A model generated the notes under the pieces. It saw only the letters and a program-made list of their open reading frames with translations, was not told the origin of the DNA and searched no databases. Shown here piece after piece: positions 37,896 to 47,845 of a stretch of DNA of 64,000 nucleotides. The translations under genes and the position numbers were made by a program. Within the stretch, counting starts at the first letter, position 1. Every line of letters begins with the position of its first letter. This DNA is from Cognatilysobacter xinjiangensis (lineage in GTDB: Bacteria; Pseudomonadota; Gammaproteobacteria; Xanthomonadales; Xanthomonadaceae), in contig NZ_BMXY01000001.1 of assembly GCF_014651995.1 (NCBI RefSeq), positions 868,001-932,000 of the forward strand. The letters run 5' to 3'.

Positions 37896-39800
37896 ATGTC
37901 TTCCGTATTCCACGGCGACCCCGCATCCGGGGTGCCCATGCTGTCGCGTCGCCGCTTCGTCCAGGGCCTCGCGCTCGGCGGCGCGGCCGCCGCGTTCCTT
38001 CCGCGCACCGCCTGGTCGCAGCCTGCTTCGCGGGTGGGTGACTTCAACACGCTGCGCGGAACCGACTTCGACCTGACGATCGGCGAGACGCCAGTCAACT
38101 TCACCGGCCGCGTGCGCCCGGCGGTCACCGTCAACGGCTCCGTGCCCGCGCCGATCCTGCGCTGGAAAGAGGGGACGACGGTCACCCTGCGCGTGCGCAA
38201 CGCGCTGCCGCCCGGGTCGATCCACGGCCACGAGACCTCGATCCACTGGCACGGGATCATCCTGCCCGCGAACATGGACGGCGTGCCGGGCATCAGCTTC
38301 GACGGCATCGGCCGCGACGAGACGTTCGTCTACCGTTTCGACGTCAACCAGGCCGGCACCTACTGGTACCACTCGCACTCGGCGTTCCAGGAACAGGCCG
38401 GGCTCTACGGCGCGCTGGTGATCGATCCGGCCGGGCCGGACCCGATCGCCTACCAGCGCGACTACGTGGTGCTGCTCACCGACTGGACCGACCTCAATCC
38501 CGAGCAGCTGTTCGCGCGTCTGAAAAAGATGGCGGACTTCGACAACACCTACAAGCGCACCGTCGGCGACTTCATTCGCGACGCGCAGAAGAAGGGCCTG
38601 TCGGCGACGCTCGAGGACCGGAAGATGTGGGGGCAGATGCGCATGACGCCCACCGACATCTCGGACGTCAACGCCAATACGTACACCTACCTCATGAACG
38701 GCACCACGGCGCTGGGCAACTGGACCGGGCTGTTCAAGTCGGGCGAGAAGGTGCGCCTTCGCTTCATCAACGGCTCGGCGATGACGTACTTCGACGTGCG
38801 CATCCCGGGCCTGAAGATGACCGTGGTGGCCGCCGACGGCCTGCCCGTGCACCCGGTCACCATCGACGAGTTCCGCATCGCGACCGCCGAGACGTATGAC
38901 GTCATCGTCGAGCCCAGTGGGCAGGATGCATTCACGATCTTCGCCCAGGACTCGGGTCGCACAGGTTACGTGTCGGGCACGCTCGCCGTGCGCGAGGGCC
39001 TGCGCGCGCCGATCCCGAAGCTCGATCCGCGCCCCATCCTGACCATGGCCGACATGGGCATGGCCGACCACGGCGCCCACGGCGGCGGCTCGATGGCGGG
39101 TATGGACCACAGCGCCATGGGCCACGGCACAGCGCCAGCCGCAAAGCCCGCGGCAGCCAACGACATGGCCGGCATGGACCACAGCGGCCACGACGTGTCG
39201 GCGATGGCCGGCACTGCGCCTGCAGGCGGCGCGATGGCCGGTATGGATCACTCGTCGATGGCGGGCATGGCCGGCATGCAGACGCATCCGGCGACCGAGA
39301 ACGGCAATCCGCTGGTGGACAACCAGGCGATGACACCGACCTCGCGCCTGGCCGATCCGGGCAACGGGATGGGCACGGACGGTCGCAAGGCACTGAGCTA
39401 CTCGATGCTCCGGAGCCTGTTCGACGACCCGGACGGGCGTGAGCCCGGGCGCACGCTCGAGATGCACCTGACCGGCCACATGGAGAAGTTCGCCTGGTCG
39501 TTCAACGGCGTGAAGCACTCGCAGTCCGGGCCGATCAAGCTCAACTACGGCGAGCGCATGCGGATCACGCTGGTCAACGACACGATGATGTCGCACCCGA
39601 TCCACCTGCACGGCATGTGGAGCGACCTGGAAGACGACAACGGCAACTTCCTGGTCCGCAAGCACACGATCGACATGCAGCCCGGCAGCAAGCGCAGTTA
39701 CCGCGTGCGCGCCGATGCGCTCGGGCGGTGGGCCTACCACTGCCATCTGCTCTACCACATGGAGTCGGGAATGATGCGCGAAGTGCAGGTGCGCGAATGA
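37896..39800 (+). CDS. copA: Copper-resistance multicopper oxidase (PcoA/CopA family)
   Basis: A 634-aa periplasmic oxidase that oxidises Cu(I) and binds excess copper. A Tat signal (SRRRFVQGLALGG) starts it. Copper sites: IHWHGI, WYHSHS, HPIHLHGMW and the C-terminal HCHLLYHMESGM. A Met/His-rich insert between residues 385 and 460 (AGMDHSAMGHG, AGMDHSSMAGMAGM) is an added copper store. It overlaps copB by 4 bp (ATGA). ATG 37896 has GGAG upstream; an upstream in-frame start at 37884 is less likely. This is not the P-ATPase that has the same symbol. Confidence 0.94.
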   Translation: MSSVFHGDPASGVPMLSRRRFVQGLALGGAAAAFLPRTAWSQPASRVGDFNTLRGTDFDLTIGETPVNFTGRVRPAVTVNGSVPAPILRWKEGTTVTLRVRNALPPGSIHGHETSIHWHGIILPANMDGVPGISFDGIGRDETFVYRFDVNQAGTYWYHSHSAFQEQAGLYGALVIDPAGPDPIAYQRDYVVLLTDWTDLNPEQLFARLKKMADFDNTYKRTVGDFIRDAQKKGLSATLEDRKMWGQMRMTPTDISDVNANTYTYLMNGTTALGNWTGLFKSGEKVRLRFINGSAMTYFDVRIPGLKMTVVAADGLPVHPVTIDEFRIATAETYDVIVEPSGQDAFTIFAQDSGRTGYVSGTLAVREGLRAPIPKLDPRPILTMADMGMADHGAHGGGSMAGMDHSAMGHGTAPAAKPAAANDMAGMDHSGHDVSAMAGTAPAGGAMAGMDHSSMAGMAGMQTHPATENGNPLVDNQAMTPTSRLADPGNGMGTDGRKALSYSMLRSLFDDPDGREPGRTLEMHLTGHMEKFAWSFNGVKHSQSGPIKLNYGERMRITLVNDTMMSHPIHLHGMWSDLEDDNGNFLVRKHTIDMQPGSKRSYRVRADALGRWAYHCHLLYHMESGMMREVQVRE

Positions 39801-41266
39801 ATACGCACGCCTTGAAGATCCTCTCCGTCAGCCTGCTCGCGGCGGCGCTCGCGATTCCTGCAGCCCCGGCCTTTGCGCAGCACGAAGGGCACACGATGCC
39901 GATGCCGGCCCCCAAGCCGGCCCCGAAAAAGCCTGCCCCCAAGGCTGCGGCCAAGAAGCCGGCACCCAAGCCTGCAGCCAAGCCCGCCGCCAAGCCCGCC
40001 GCGCGTCCGGCGGCCAAGCCTGCGGCGGTGGACCATGCAGCGATGGGGCACGGCACGGCCGCGCCGAAGCCGGCTGCGAAGCCGGCCGCGCGCCCGGCCG
40101 CCAAGGCCAAGCCAGCGGCAGTCGACCACTCCGCGATGGGACACGGCGCACACGCACCTGCCCCCGCGGCCAAACCCAAGGCGCGCCCGGCGGCCAAGCC
40201 GTCGACCAAGGCGCGGCCCGCCGCGAAGGCGCCGGCGGCGGCAGCGGCTGTCGATCATGCGGCCATGGGGCACGGGACGCCGCCTGCCACGCCGGCGGCC
40301 GTCGACCACGCCGCGATGGGGCACGGCACGCCGACGACCGCGACGCCTGCAGCGGTCGACCATGCCGCCATGGGCCATGGCACGCCAGCGGCGACGCAGC
40401 CCACCCAGGCCGTCGACCACGCCGCGATGGGTCATGGCACGCCCGCCAGCACCCAGCCGATGGACCACAGCGGCATGGAGCACGGCGCAATGTCCGGTAT
40501 GGACCACGCGGCGATGGGCCACGGCGCGGACCCGGACCTGCCGGCCGATGCCGCCCCGCGCACGCCGATCCCGGCGCTGACCGACGCCGACCGCGCCGCC
40601 GCGTTCCCGCACGATGCGCATGGCCATGAGGTGCACGACCAGCGCGTCTTCTCCTACTGGCTGGTCGATCGCCTGGAATGGCAGGACACCGAGGAAGGCA
40701 GCCTGGGCTGGGAAGGGCTCGCGTGGATCGGTGGCGACATCAACCGCGTCTGGCTGCGCACCGAAGGCGAGGCGAGCGACGGCGAGGTCGAGTCGGGCAA
40801 TGCCGAGGTGCTCTACGGCCGATCGATCACGCCGTGGTGGGATGCGGTGGCAGGTGTTCGCCACGACTTCGGGCACGGCCCGTCGCGCACCTACGCGGCC
40901 TTCGGCTTCCAGGGCCTGGCGCCCTACAAGTTCGAGGTCGAGGCGACTGCGTTCGTCGGTGCCAACGGGCGCGGTGGTGCGACGCTGGAGGCCGAGTACG
41001 ACACGCTGATCACCAACCGCCTGATCCTGCAGTGGCAGGGCGAGACCACGCTCTATGCCAAGGACGATCCCGAGATCGGGGTGGGCTCGGGGCTGTCGAC
41101 GATCGAGGCCGGCGCGCGGCTTCGCTACGAATTCAGCCGGCGCTTCGCGCCGTATGTGGGCGTGGAGTTCGAACGCGCCTTCGGGGAGACCGCCGACCTT
41201 CGTCGCGCGGACGGCGAGCCCACGCGTGACACCCGCCTCGTCGCCGGCATCCGGTTCTGGTTCTAG
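39797..41266 (+). CDS. copB: CopB outer-membrane copper-resistance protein with a long Ala/Pro/Lys and Met/His repeat region
   Basis: A 489-aa protein. Signal peptide 1-27; residues 30-255 are a low-complexity KPAPK/AAKPA region and at least eight units of the type VDHAAMGHG, which would bind copper. The C-terminal ~220 residues (VFSYWLVDRLEW, GLAWIGGDINRVWLR) are the CopB beta-barrel domain. The long repeats make it larger than typical CopB. It overlaps copA by 4 bp. The repeat tract probably varies in length between strains. Confidence 0.92.
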   Translation: MNTHALKILSVSLLAAALAIPAAPAFAQHEGHTMPMPAPKPAPKKPAPKAAAKKPAPKPAAKPAAKPAARPAAKPAAVDHAAMGHGTAAPKPAAKPAARPAAKAKPAAVDHSAMGHGAHAPAPAAKPKARPAAKPSTKARPAAKAPAAAAAVDHAAMGHGTPPATPAAVDHAAMGHGTPTTATPAAVDHAAMGHGTPAATQPTQAVDHAAMGHGTPASTQPMDHSGMEHGAMSGMDHAAMGHGADPDLPADAAPRTPIPALTDADRAAAFPHDAHGHEVHDQRVFSYWLVDRLEWQDTEEGSLGWEGLAWIGGDINRVWLRTEGEASDGEVESGNAEVLYGRSITPWWDAVAGVRHDFGHGPSRTYAAFGFQGLAPYKFEVEATAFVGANGRGGATLEAEYDTLITNRLILQWQGETTLYAKDDPEIGVGSGLSTIEAGARLRYEFSRRFAPYVGVEFERAFGETADLRRADGEPTRDTRLVAGIRFWF

Positions 41267-41271
41267 GCGAG

Positions 41272-42039
41272 ATGGACCACATGCAGCATCCACGACGCAA
41301 ACGCCTGATCGTCCCGCTCATGATCGCCACCGTCGCCAGCCTCGCGCTGGTGGGCGGGGCGATCGCCTTCGTCCGCGCCGGCATCTACAACGTCGGCGCC
41401 GACGATCCGCACCTGCCTGCGACCTATGCGGTGCTCGAGCAGCTGCGCGAGGCCTCGATCCAGGCGCGCGCGAGCAAACTCGAGGTGCCCAAGGACCTGA
41501 TGAGCCAGGCGCGCATCACACAGGGCGCAGGCAACTATGCGGCGATGTGCACCCAGTGCCATCTGGCCCCGGGCATGGGCCCGACCGAGATCTCCCGCGG
41601 CCTGTATCCGGCGCCGCCGAACCTGACCAAGGAGACGGTAGATGCTGCCGAGGCGTTCTGGGTGATCAAGCACGGCATCAAGGCCTCGGGCATGCCGGCC
41701 TGGGGCGGCAGCATGGATGACGCGTACATCTGGAACATGGCGGCCTTCATCCAGAAGCTGCCAACGCTCGACGCGGCCGAGTACCAGGCGATGGTCGCTT
41801 CCAGCGGCGGGCACTCGCATGGCGGTGGGGAGACGATGCCGCACCACGACGGCGCAGCCCCAGCGGGCGGCGACCACCCGCACCCGCCCGGCACGCCGGC
41901 CGACCATCACGCGCCCACCGCGCCTGCGACGGGCGGACACAGCCATGCGCCCGGCACGCCACCGCATGACGACGCGCCGGCCAAGCCTGCGAAACCTGCC
42001 CACGTCGATCCGCCCGGCGCGCCGCCGCATACGCACTGA
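41272..42039 (+). CDS. Membrane-anchored cytochrome c with a His-rich tail
   Basis: A 255-aa protein with one N-terminal helix (residues 12-33) that anchors it in the periplasm. One heme site, MCTQCH, lies at about residues 96-101, with an axial Met candidate in IKASGMPAWGG. The tail from residue 180 is a His/Pro-rich disordered segment (HSHGGGETMPHH, HPHPPGTPADHHA) likely to bind copper. It starts 5 bp after copB. The role may be electron transfer to copper oxidation or respiration; this is an inference. Confidence 0.78.
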   Translation: MDHMQHPRRKRLIVPLMIATVASLALVGGAIAFVRAGIYNVGADDPHLPATYAVLEQLREASIQARASKLEVPKDLMSQARITQGAGNYAAMCTQCHLAPGMGPTEISRGLYPAPPNLTKETVDAAEAFWVIKHGIKASGMPAWGGSMDDAYIWNMAAFIQKLPTLDAAEYQAMVASSGGHSHGGGETMPHHDGAAPAGGDHPHPPGTPADHHAPTAPATGGHSHAPGTPPHDDAPAKPAKPAHVDPPGAPPHTH

Positions 42040-42052
42040 CCAGGACCCCGCC

Positions 42053-42556
42053 ATGAAGAGCACCCATTTCGCACTCGCCGCCGCGCTCGCCCTTGTGGCC
42101 GGCTCCATTCATGCACACGAGCCGTCGCAGCATGCCGCCAAACCGGCTGCGCCGGCGATGGATCCGGCGATGCAGGAGGCGATCGCGGTCGTCGAGCAGT
42201 TCGGCACCGCACTCAAGGCGGCCGACATGGCCACCGTCACGCGCCTGCTCGACGAGCGCGTGCTGATCCTGGAAAGCGGTGGCGCCGAGCGTTCGCGCGA
42301 CGAGTATCTCGGCCACCACGCGATCTCCGATGCGGCCTTCCTCGGCGGCGCGACGATCACGCCGAAGCAGCGCACCGCCCAGGTCTACGGCGACACCGCG
42401 TGGGTAGGCAGCGAGAGCGAGATCCGCGCGGGGCAGGGCAAGGACACCAAGACGCTGCTGAGCACGGAGACCATGGTGCTGCGTCGCGTCAGTGGCGCCT
42501 GGAAGATCGTGCACATCCACTGGTCGTCGCGGCCGAAGAAGGCAGGTGCGCCGTGA
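42053..42556 (+). CDS. Secreted NTF2-like (SnoaL/DUF4440) domain protein
   Basis: A 167-aa protein with a signal peptide (residues 1-21) and a His-containing linker. Residues 40-160 form an NTF2-like cone (VVEQFGTALKAADMATVTRL, then WKIVHIHWSSR). The family includes small enzymes and ligand-binding proteins; its role in copper resistance is unknown. It overlaps the next gene by 4 bp. Confidence 0.7.
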   Translation: MKSTHFALAAALALVAGSIHAHEPSQHAAKPAAPAMDPAMQEAIAVVEQFGTALKAADMATVTRLLDERVLILESGGAERSRDEYLGHHAISDAAFLGGATITPKQRTAQVYGDTAWVGSESEIRAGQGKDTKTLLSTETMVLRRVSGAWKIVHIHWSSRPKKAGAP

Positions 42557-43140
42557 ACGGGCGCAGGCTGTCTGTGCTCGCGGCAGGCCTCGTGACGCTC
42601 GCCGGGTGCGCGCAGGGCGCGGGAACCAGTGCGCCGGCAGGGACGACGCCCGCCGTGGCGTCGAGGAGCATTCCGCAGGCGGCCGCGCCTGCGAATGCAG
42701 CGACGCCCGCGCGTGCGCCGGCAATTGGGGCAACTGCCTCGCCGATGAGCGCCGCCGCACTGCCCAAGGTCGTCGTGCACAAGAGCCCGAGCTGCGGCTG
42801 CTGCGCCCTGTGGGTGAGGCACATGCGCGAGGCCGGCTTCAGCGTCGACGTGCGCAACACCGACAACCTCGAGCCGGTCAAGAAGCGCCTGGGTGTGCCG
42901 CTGGGCAAGGGCTCATGCCACACCGCCCAGGTCGGCGCGCTCGTGGTGGAAGGCCATGTTCCGGCCGCCGACATCAAGCGCCTGCTCGCGGCCAACGACG
43001 GCGCCAAGGGGCTCGTGCTGCCCGGGATGCCGGCAGGTTCACCGGGCATGGAGATGCCCGACGGGCGCGTGCAGCGCTACACGGTGGAGAAGATCAATGC
43101 GGACGGCAGTACGTCGCCGTTCGCCACGCATGGGGAGTAG
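42553..43140 (+). CDS. DUF411 metal-binding lipoprotein
   Basis: A 195-aa protein with a lipobox (LAGC, Cys19), an Ala/Pro linker, and a DUF411 domain with the metal motif KSPSCGCCALWVRHM. A conserved Cys/His pair (KGSCHTAQV) and a GMPAGSPGMEMPDG loop follow, as in CopG-like proteins of copper clusters. The start is GTG at 42553 in a GTGA overlap with the previous gene. It is likely a periplasmic copper-binding protein. Confidence 0.82.
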   Translation: MNGRRLSVLAAGLVTLAGCAQGAGTSAPAGTTPAVASRSIPQAAAPANAATPARAPAIGATASPMSAAALPKVVVHKSPSCGCCALWVRHMREAGFSVDVRNTDNLEPVKKRLGVPLGKGSCHTAQVGALVVEGHVPAADIKRLLAANDGAKGLVLPGMPAGSPGMEMPDGRVQRYTVEKINADGSTSPFATHGE

Positions 43141-43201
43141 CACTGGGGACGGTGAAGCGGGCGCGCCGACCAACGCCCGCATCCAAATGGAGAACCACCT
43201 C

Positions 43202-43561
43202 ATGAGCCATCACAGCGCCGAACATCGCAGCACCGAAATGAATCAGTGCATCACCGACTGCTTCAACTGCGCCGCGATCTGCATCGAGACCATTAACCAC
43301 TGCCTGAGCATGGGCGGCGAACACGCACGGCCTGAGCACATTGCCCTGATGCAAACGTGCGCGGAGATCTGCACCGTGAGTGCCAACGCGATGCTGCGTG
43401 GCACGCCCGCGCATACGTCGACCTGCCGGGCCTGCGCCGAGATCTGCCGGATGTGCGCGGACGACTGCGAGCGTGTCGGCGGCAGCGACGAGGCGATGCG
43501 CCGTTGTATCGAAGCCTGCCGCCGGTGTGCGGACAGCTGCGCGTCGATGGCGTCGATGTGA
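43202..43561 (+). CDS. Csp-type four-helix-bundle copper storage protein (DUF326)
   Basis: A 119-aa cytosolic protein with no signal peptide. Cys are placed at i, i+3/4, i+7 along four helices ([55 protein letters not shown]), the pattern of copper-storage proteins that hold many Cu(I) ions in the bundle core. It would buffer cytoplasmic Cu(I). A perfect hairpin (43569-43594) follows. Confidence 0.88.
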   Translation: MSHHSAEHRSTEMNQCITDCFNCAAICIETINHCLSMGGEHARPEHIALMQTCAEICTVSANAMLRGTPAHTSTCRACAEICRMCADDCERVGGSDEAMRRCIEACRRCADSCASMASM

Positions 43562-43568
43562 TGCCGCT

Positions 43569-43594
43569 GCGGCCCCGCGGTTTCGCGGGGCCGC
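43569..43594 (+). terminator. Hairpin after the Csp gene
   Basis: GCGGCCCCGCG-GTTT-CGCGGGGCCGC, a perfect 11-bp stem without a U-run; a possible terminator or processing site. Confidence 0.6.
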
Positions 43595-43625
43595 ATCCTG
43601 TGCCCGAACGAGCCAAGGAGATGTC

Positions 43626-44189
43626 ATGGACCATCAACATTCAAACAAGATGATGAAAATGCGCTGGCGCAAGTTCGCCGCGATGGTCGTGGCGTCGACG
43701 GTCATCATGTTTTTCCTGATGTACCAGCTCATCTACACGCCGGACCATGCCACCTTCAGCGTGACGCGACTGGTGTCGTCACTTGTGATGGGGTGCGTGA
43801 TGGCCGTGCTGATGCTCGCCTTCATGTGGAACATGTACGAAGGGCGAGCGACGAAGTTCGCGGTACTCATCGGCGCGAGCGTGTTGGGGCTGACCCTGTT
43901 GGTCGTCAATCGCGATCAGTCGCTGATCGATGATTCGCGCTTCATGAAGTCGATGATTCCGCATCACTCGATCGCGATCAACAATTCGCGGAAGGCGCGG
44001 ATCAGCGACCCGCGTGTGCGGAAGCTGGCGGATCAAATCATCGAATCGCAGGTACGCGAGATCCGCGAGATGAATCTGCTCGTCGCTGACATCGAGCGAA
44101 GCGGCGAGCGCGGGAACGAGCCGCTTCCTGCGATACCGGCCCGGATGACCCCTGCGATGGAACAAAAGGCGCGGGACGCGGTGCGGTGA
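43626..44189 (+). CDS. DUF305 membrane protein
   Basis: A 187-aa protein: His/Met start ([12 protein letters not shown]), three membrane helices (residues 18-95), then a DUF305 domain with [16 protein letters not shown] and the late [19 protein letters not shown]305 proteins are ferritin-like helical metal binders frequent in copper islands. ATG 43626 has AAGGAG 5 nt upstream. It is the first of four DUF305 genes in the window. Confidence 0.82.
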   Translation: MDHQHSNKMMKMRWRKFAAMVVASTVIMFFLMYQLIYTPDHATFSVTRLVSSLVMGCVMAVLMLAFMWNMYEGRATKFAVLIGASVLGLTLLVVNRDQSLIDDSRFMKSMIPHHSIAINNSRKARISDPRVRKLADQIIESQVREIREMNLLVADIERSGERGNEPLPAIPARMTPAMEQKARDAVR

Positions 44190-44324
44190 TTCGGCTGCTG
44201 CCTCCTCGGGCGTCCACCGTCCCGGTGTCCAGAGCCCGACGTGCGCGGGGCCTTCGCCGAACCGGGCAGCACACCGGCATGCAAATAGAGAAGTCTGGCG
44301 GGTTCTTTCAACGAGACATCGATC

Positions 44325-44732
44325 ATGAAGATTGGTGAAGTCGCGCGGCGAGTGGGGATCCCCATCGACACCGTGCGCTACTACGAACGCAACGGACTGC
44401 TGCCGCCGCCTGCGCGCCGCGCATCCGGCTACCGCGACTACCACGACAGCGACATCGCGCGCCTGAACTTCGTGCTGCGCGCAAAGGCGCTCGGGTTCAC
44501 GCTGATCGAGATCCGCGAGCTGCTGCAGTTGTCGGACGCAGTGGAAGGCGATATGGCGAACATCCGCGGGCTGGCCGCCAGCAAGCTGCAGGACATCGAG
44601 CAGCGCATAGCCCAGCTGGCGCGCGTGCGCGATGCGCTCAAGGGGTTGGTGGACGCCTGTCCGGGCCGCGGGCATGTCAGCGGCTGCCCGATCCGCTCGG
44701 CGCTGTTTGACCTGCAGGAGCCGGTGCGATGA
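44325..44732 (+). CDS. MerR-family metal regulator for the second P-ATPase
   Basis: A 135-aa protein: winged helix ([36 protein letters not shown]), coiled coil, and a metal loop [10 protein letters not shown] (C-x8-C). This is close to CueR/ZntR-like sensors, Cu/Ag more likely by context. It overlaps the P-ATPase gene by 4 bp, so the two are co-translated. I found no classical MerR operator upstream of it. Confidence 0.82.
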   Translation: MKIGEVARRVGIPIDTVRYYERNGLLPPPARRASGYRDYHDSDIARLNFVLRAKALGFTLIEIRELLQLSDAVEGDMANIRGLAASKLQDIEQRIAQLARVRDALKGLVDACPGRGHVSGCPIRSALFDLQEPVR

Positions 44733-47122
44733 GTGCGCCTGCTGCCACACGAGGGATCGGGGCGACCGACCCGGTGTGCGGCATGCCGGTCGCGGCCGAC
44801 ACGCCGTTTCGTACCGAGTACGACGGGCAGGCCATTCTCTTCTGTTCCGAACGCTGCCGCGCGCGTTTTGCCGCCTCACCGAAGACGTACCTGGTCGGGC
44901 CGCCTGCACAGGGAGTGCGGGAGGGACATGCTGCGCACGCCGAGGCGGCGTCGCAGCCCGCGCCGGCCGGCGCGGGCGCGATGTACGTCTGCCCGATGCA
45001 TCCGCAGGTACGCCAGCCCGGCCCCGGAACGTGCCCGATCTGTGGCATGGCGCTCGAGCCGGAGATGCCGACGGGTGATGATCAGACCAGTCCGGAGCTC
45101 GCCGACTTCAGCCGGCGCCTGTGGTGGACGCTGCCGCTCACGGTGATCGTCCTGCTGCTGGCGATGCTCGGCCATCGCGTCGGGGCCATTCCAGTCGCCA
45201 CGCGCACCTGGCTCGAGCTCTTCCTGTCGACCCCGGTGGTGCTCTGGGCCGGCGCGCCGTTCTTCGTGCGCGGCTGGGCCTCGATCCGCAATCGCTCACC
45301 GAACATGTGGACGCTCATCGCCGCCGGCGTCGCCGCGGCCTATGGCTACAGCGTGGTCGCCACGCTCGCGCCCGGCCTGTTTCCGTCGGAGTTTCGCGAG
45401 CACGGACGCATCGGCGTGTATTTCGAAGCGGCGTGCGTGATCGTCTCCCTGACGCTTCTCGGTCAGGTGCTCGAGCTGCGCGCACGCTCGCAGACCTCCG
45501 GTGCGATGCGCGCGCTGCTCGGGCTCGCGCCCAAGACCGCACGCCGCCTCATGCCCGACGGCAGCGAAGCCGATGTTCCGCTTTCGGCGGTCATGGTCGG
45601 CGACCGCCTGCGGGTACGCCCCGGGGAGAAGGTCCCGGTCGATGGGACCGTCGAGGACGGCACATCCCATGTAGACGAGTCCATGCTCACCGGCGAGCCG
45701 ATCCCGGTCGCCAAGGGCGTGGGCGATGCGGTGATCGGCGCGACCCTCAATACCACCGGCAGCCTGGTCATCCGCGCCGACCAGGTCGGCAGCGGCACGG
45801 TGCTGGCGCAGATCGTGCAACTGGTCGCCAGCGCGCAGCGCTCGCGCGCCCCGATGCAGCGCATGGCCGACCGGGTCGCGTTCTGGTTCGTCCTCGCGGT
45901 GATGGCGATCGCGGTGGCGACGTTCCTGGCCTGGGGCCTTCTGGGCCCGGAGCCGTCGTGGACGTACGCGATCCTCAACGCGGTGTCGGTGCTGATCATC
46001 GCCTGTCCGTGCGCGCTAGGGCTCGCGACTCCGATGTCGGTGATGGTGGCGACCGGCAAGGCGGCACAGGCCGGCGTACTGTTTCGCGACGCCGAAGCCG
46101 TCGAGCGGATGCGCCAGGTCGACACGCTCATCGTCGACAAGACCGGCACCCTGACCGAAGGACGCGCGGCCTTCGATGACCTGGTCGCGCTGGCCCCGTT
46201 CGAGCATGCAGATGTCCTGAGGCTGGCCGCGAGCCTGGACCAGGGCAGCGAGCATCCGCTGGCCGCTGCGATCGTGACCGAAGCACGATCGCGCGGCCTG
46301 CGGCTCTCCGGCATCGAGGACTTCCAGTCCGAGACGGGGCTCGGCGTGCGCGGCACGGTCGATGGCCGCCGCCTGCTGCTGGGCAACACGCGGCTCATGC
46401 AGCAGGCGGGTGTCGACATCGCGCCGCTGCGCCTTGAGGCCGAGCGCCTGCGCGGGCGCGGCGCGAGCGTGATGTTCCTGGCCGTCGACGGGCAGCCCGC
46501 GGGCCTGCTCGCGGTGACCGATCCGATCAAGGAGACGAGCGGGGCGGCGCTTCGCGAGTTGCGCCAGGCGGGCATGCGCATCGTCATGGCGACAGGCGAT
46601 GGCGCGACGACCGCGCAGGCGGTCGCGCGCACGCTCGGCATCGACGAGGTCTATGGCGAAGTGCGCCCCGAGGACAAGGCCGAGCTGGTCACGCGCCTGC
46701 AGCGCGAGGGCCGACGCGTGGCGATGGCGGGCGATGGCATCAACGATGCGCCCGCGCTCGCGGCCGCCGACGTCGGCATCGCCATGGGCACCGGTACCGA
46801 TGTCGCGATGTCCACCGCGAAGGTGACCCTGGTGCGCGGTGACCTGCGCGGCATCGGCCGCGCACGCGCGATCAGCGCCGCCTGCGTGGCCAACATGCGC
46901 CAGAACCTGGCGTTTGCATTCGCCTACAACGCGCTCGGCGTGCCGGTCGCGGCCGGAGTGCTGTATCCGGCGACGGGCTGGCTGCTCAGCCCGATGCTCG
47001 CCGCGCTCGCCATGAGCCTGAGCTCGGTCTCGGTCGTGGCCAACGCGCTTCGACTCAACCGCCTCGACGTCGCCCGCGCGGCGCCGAGCGCGCCCTCTAC
47101 GCGGTGCGCCTCATGCCACTGA
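44729..47122 (+). CDS. P1B-type Cu/Ag ATPase with YHS and HMBD metal-binding domains
   Basis: A 797-aa exporter. Instead of HMA domains it starts with a YHS domain ([19 protein letters not shown], residues 10-55) and a heavy-metal-binding domain ([20 protein letters not shown], about 85-107). Motifs: CPC in [30 protein letters not shown] and [16 protein letters not shown]. Such CopA2/SilP-like pumps often serve copper loading or silver/copper resistance. Regulated with the MerR gene that overlaps it. Confidence 0.9.
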   Translation: MSAPAATRGIGATDPVCGMPVAADTPFRTEYDGQAILFCSERCRARFAASPKTYLVGPPAQGVREGHAAHAEAASQPAPAGAGAMYVCPMHPQVRQPGPGTCPICGMALEPEMPTGDDQTSPELADFSRRLWWTLPLTVIVLLLAMLGHRVGAIPVATRTWLELFLSTPVVLWAGAPFFVRGWASIRNRSPNMWTLIAAGVAAAYGYSVVATLAPGLFPSEFREHGRIGVYFEAACVIVSLTLLGQVLELRARSQTSGAMRALLGLAPKTARRLMPDGSEADVPLSAVMVGDRLRVRPGEKVPVDGTVEDGTSHVDESMLTGEPIPVAKGVGDAVIGATLNTTGSLVIRADQVGSGTVLAQIVQLVASAQRSRAPMQRMADRVAFWFVLAVMAIAVATFLAWGLLGPEPSWTYAILNAVSVLIIACPCALGLATPMSVMVATGKAAQAGVLFRDAEAVERMRQVDTLIVDKTGTLTEGRAAFDDLVALAPFEHADVLRLAASLDQGSEHPLAAAIVTEARSRGLRLSGIEDFQSETGLGVRGTVDGRRLLLGNTRLMQQAGVDIAPLRLEAERLRGRGASVMFLAVDGQPAGLLAVTDPIKETSGAALRELRQAGMRIVMATGDGATTAQAVARTLGIDEVYGEVRPEDKAELVTRLQREGRRVAMAGDGINDAPALAAADVGIAMGTGTDVAMSTAKVTLVRGDLRGIGRARAISAACVANMRQNLAFAFAYNALGVPVAAGVLYPATGWLLSPMLAALAMSLSSVSVVANALRLNRLDVARAAPSAPSTRCASCH

Positions 47123-47202
47123 GCTTCTCCGTCAATCAGTCGGCATGGGGCCACCGCACCCCTTCCCCCCGGCCCGCGGGCCGCATCACAGGAGTGTCCG
47201 CC

Positions 47203-47796
47203 ATGCGCTTGAACCTCATCGCCCTGCTCGCAGGCGCGCTCGTGCTATCGGCCTGCAGCCAGGCGACCCCTGACGAATCCACCGCAGCGTCCACCGCCGC
47301 GGATGCCCCGGCCGCGACGGCATCGACCGAAGCCGCAGCCTCGGCGTCCACTAGCGGGGTCGCGCCGGCTGCGGGAATGGACGGCATGTCGGCCGAAGAG
47401 CACGCCGCCATGACGGCGGGCACGGGCGCGGCGCCGGTGGCGCACCCGGACGGCCATGACGCGAGCGCCGGGGGGCAGGCCGACAGCATGGCCGGGATGG
47501 ATCATGGTGCGACGCCCGCGCCAGGGCAGGGCGCTGCCACCGGCGGCGCGCAGGCCGGCTGGTACCGCGGTGGCACGTTCCAGCCGTGCGGGAGCACGCA
47601 GACCTATACGGTCAGCCGCACCGCCGACATCGACGCGAAGATCCGCGCCGGCGACATGAGCCCGAACGACCCGGTCTACGTGCGGCTGGAAGGTGCCGTG
47701 GCGAACGGTGCGTTCGATGTCACGCGCGTGGCGCAGGTCGGCTCGCCGACGCCGGTACGCGACTGCCCGATGACCGGGACTACCACGCAGGGCTGA
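47203..47796 (+). CDS. Met/His-rich lipoprotein of the copper island
   Basis: A 197-aa lipoprotein (lipobox LSAC, Cys18). Residues 19-120 are a Ala/Thr/Ser linker with Met/His clusters (GMDGMSAEEH, SMAGMDHGATP). The C-terminal ~75 residues fold as a small domain (WYRGGTFQPCGSTQTYTVS, VYVRLEGAV, a Cys pair) that I cannot assign; it resembles the NlpE-type copper lipoprotein domains only weakly. ATG 47203 follows GGAG. Confidence 0.65.
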   Translation: MRLNLIALLAGALVLSACSQATPDESTAASTAADAPAATASTEAAASASTSGVAPAAGMDGMSAEEHAAMTAGTGAAPVAHPDGHDASAGGQADSMAGMDHGATPAPGQGAATGGAQAGWYRGGTFQPCGSTQTYTVSRTADIDAKIRAGDMSPNDPVYVRLEGAVANGAFDVTRVAQVGSPTPVRDCPMTGTTTQG

Positions 47797-47845
47797 TCAC
47801 GGCCTGCCTGCCCCCACCGGGCAGGCGCCGTTTGGGAGAACGATC

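Noticed and set aside
37875..39758. 627-codon minus-strand ORF
   Set aside because: Antisense shadow of the multicopper oxidase gene, His/Arg/Val-rich without any domain.
44190..44324. MerR-type operator for the second metal regulator
   Set aside because: No 19-20-bp spaced -35/-10 pair with an internal dyad could be found.
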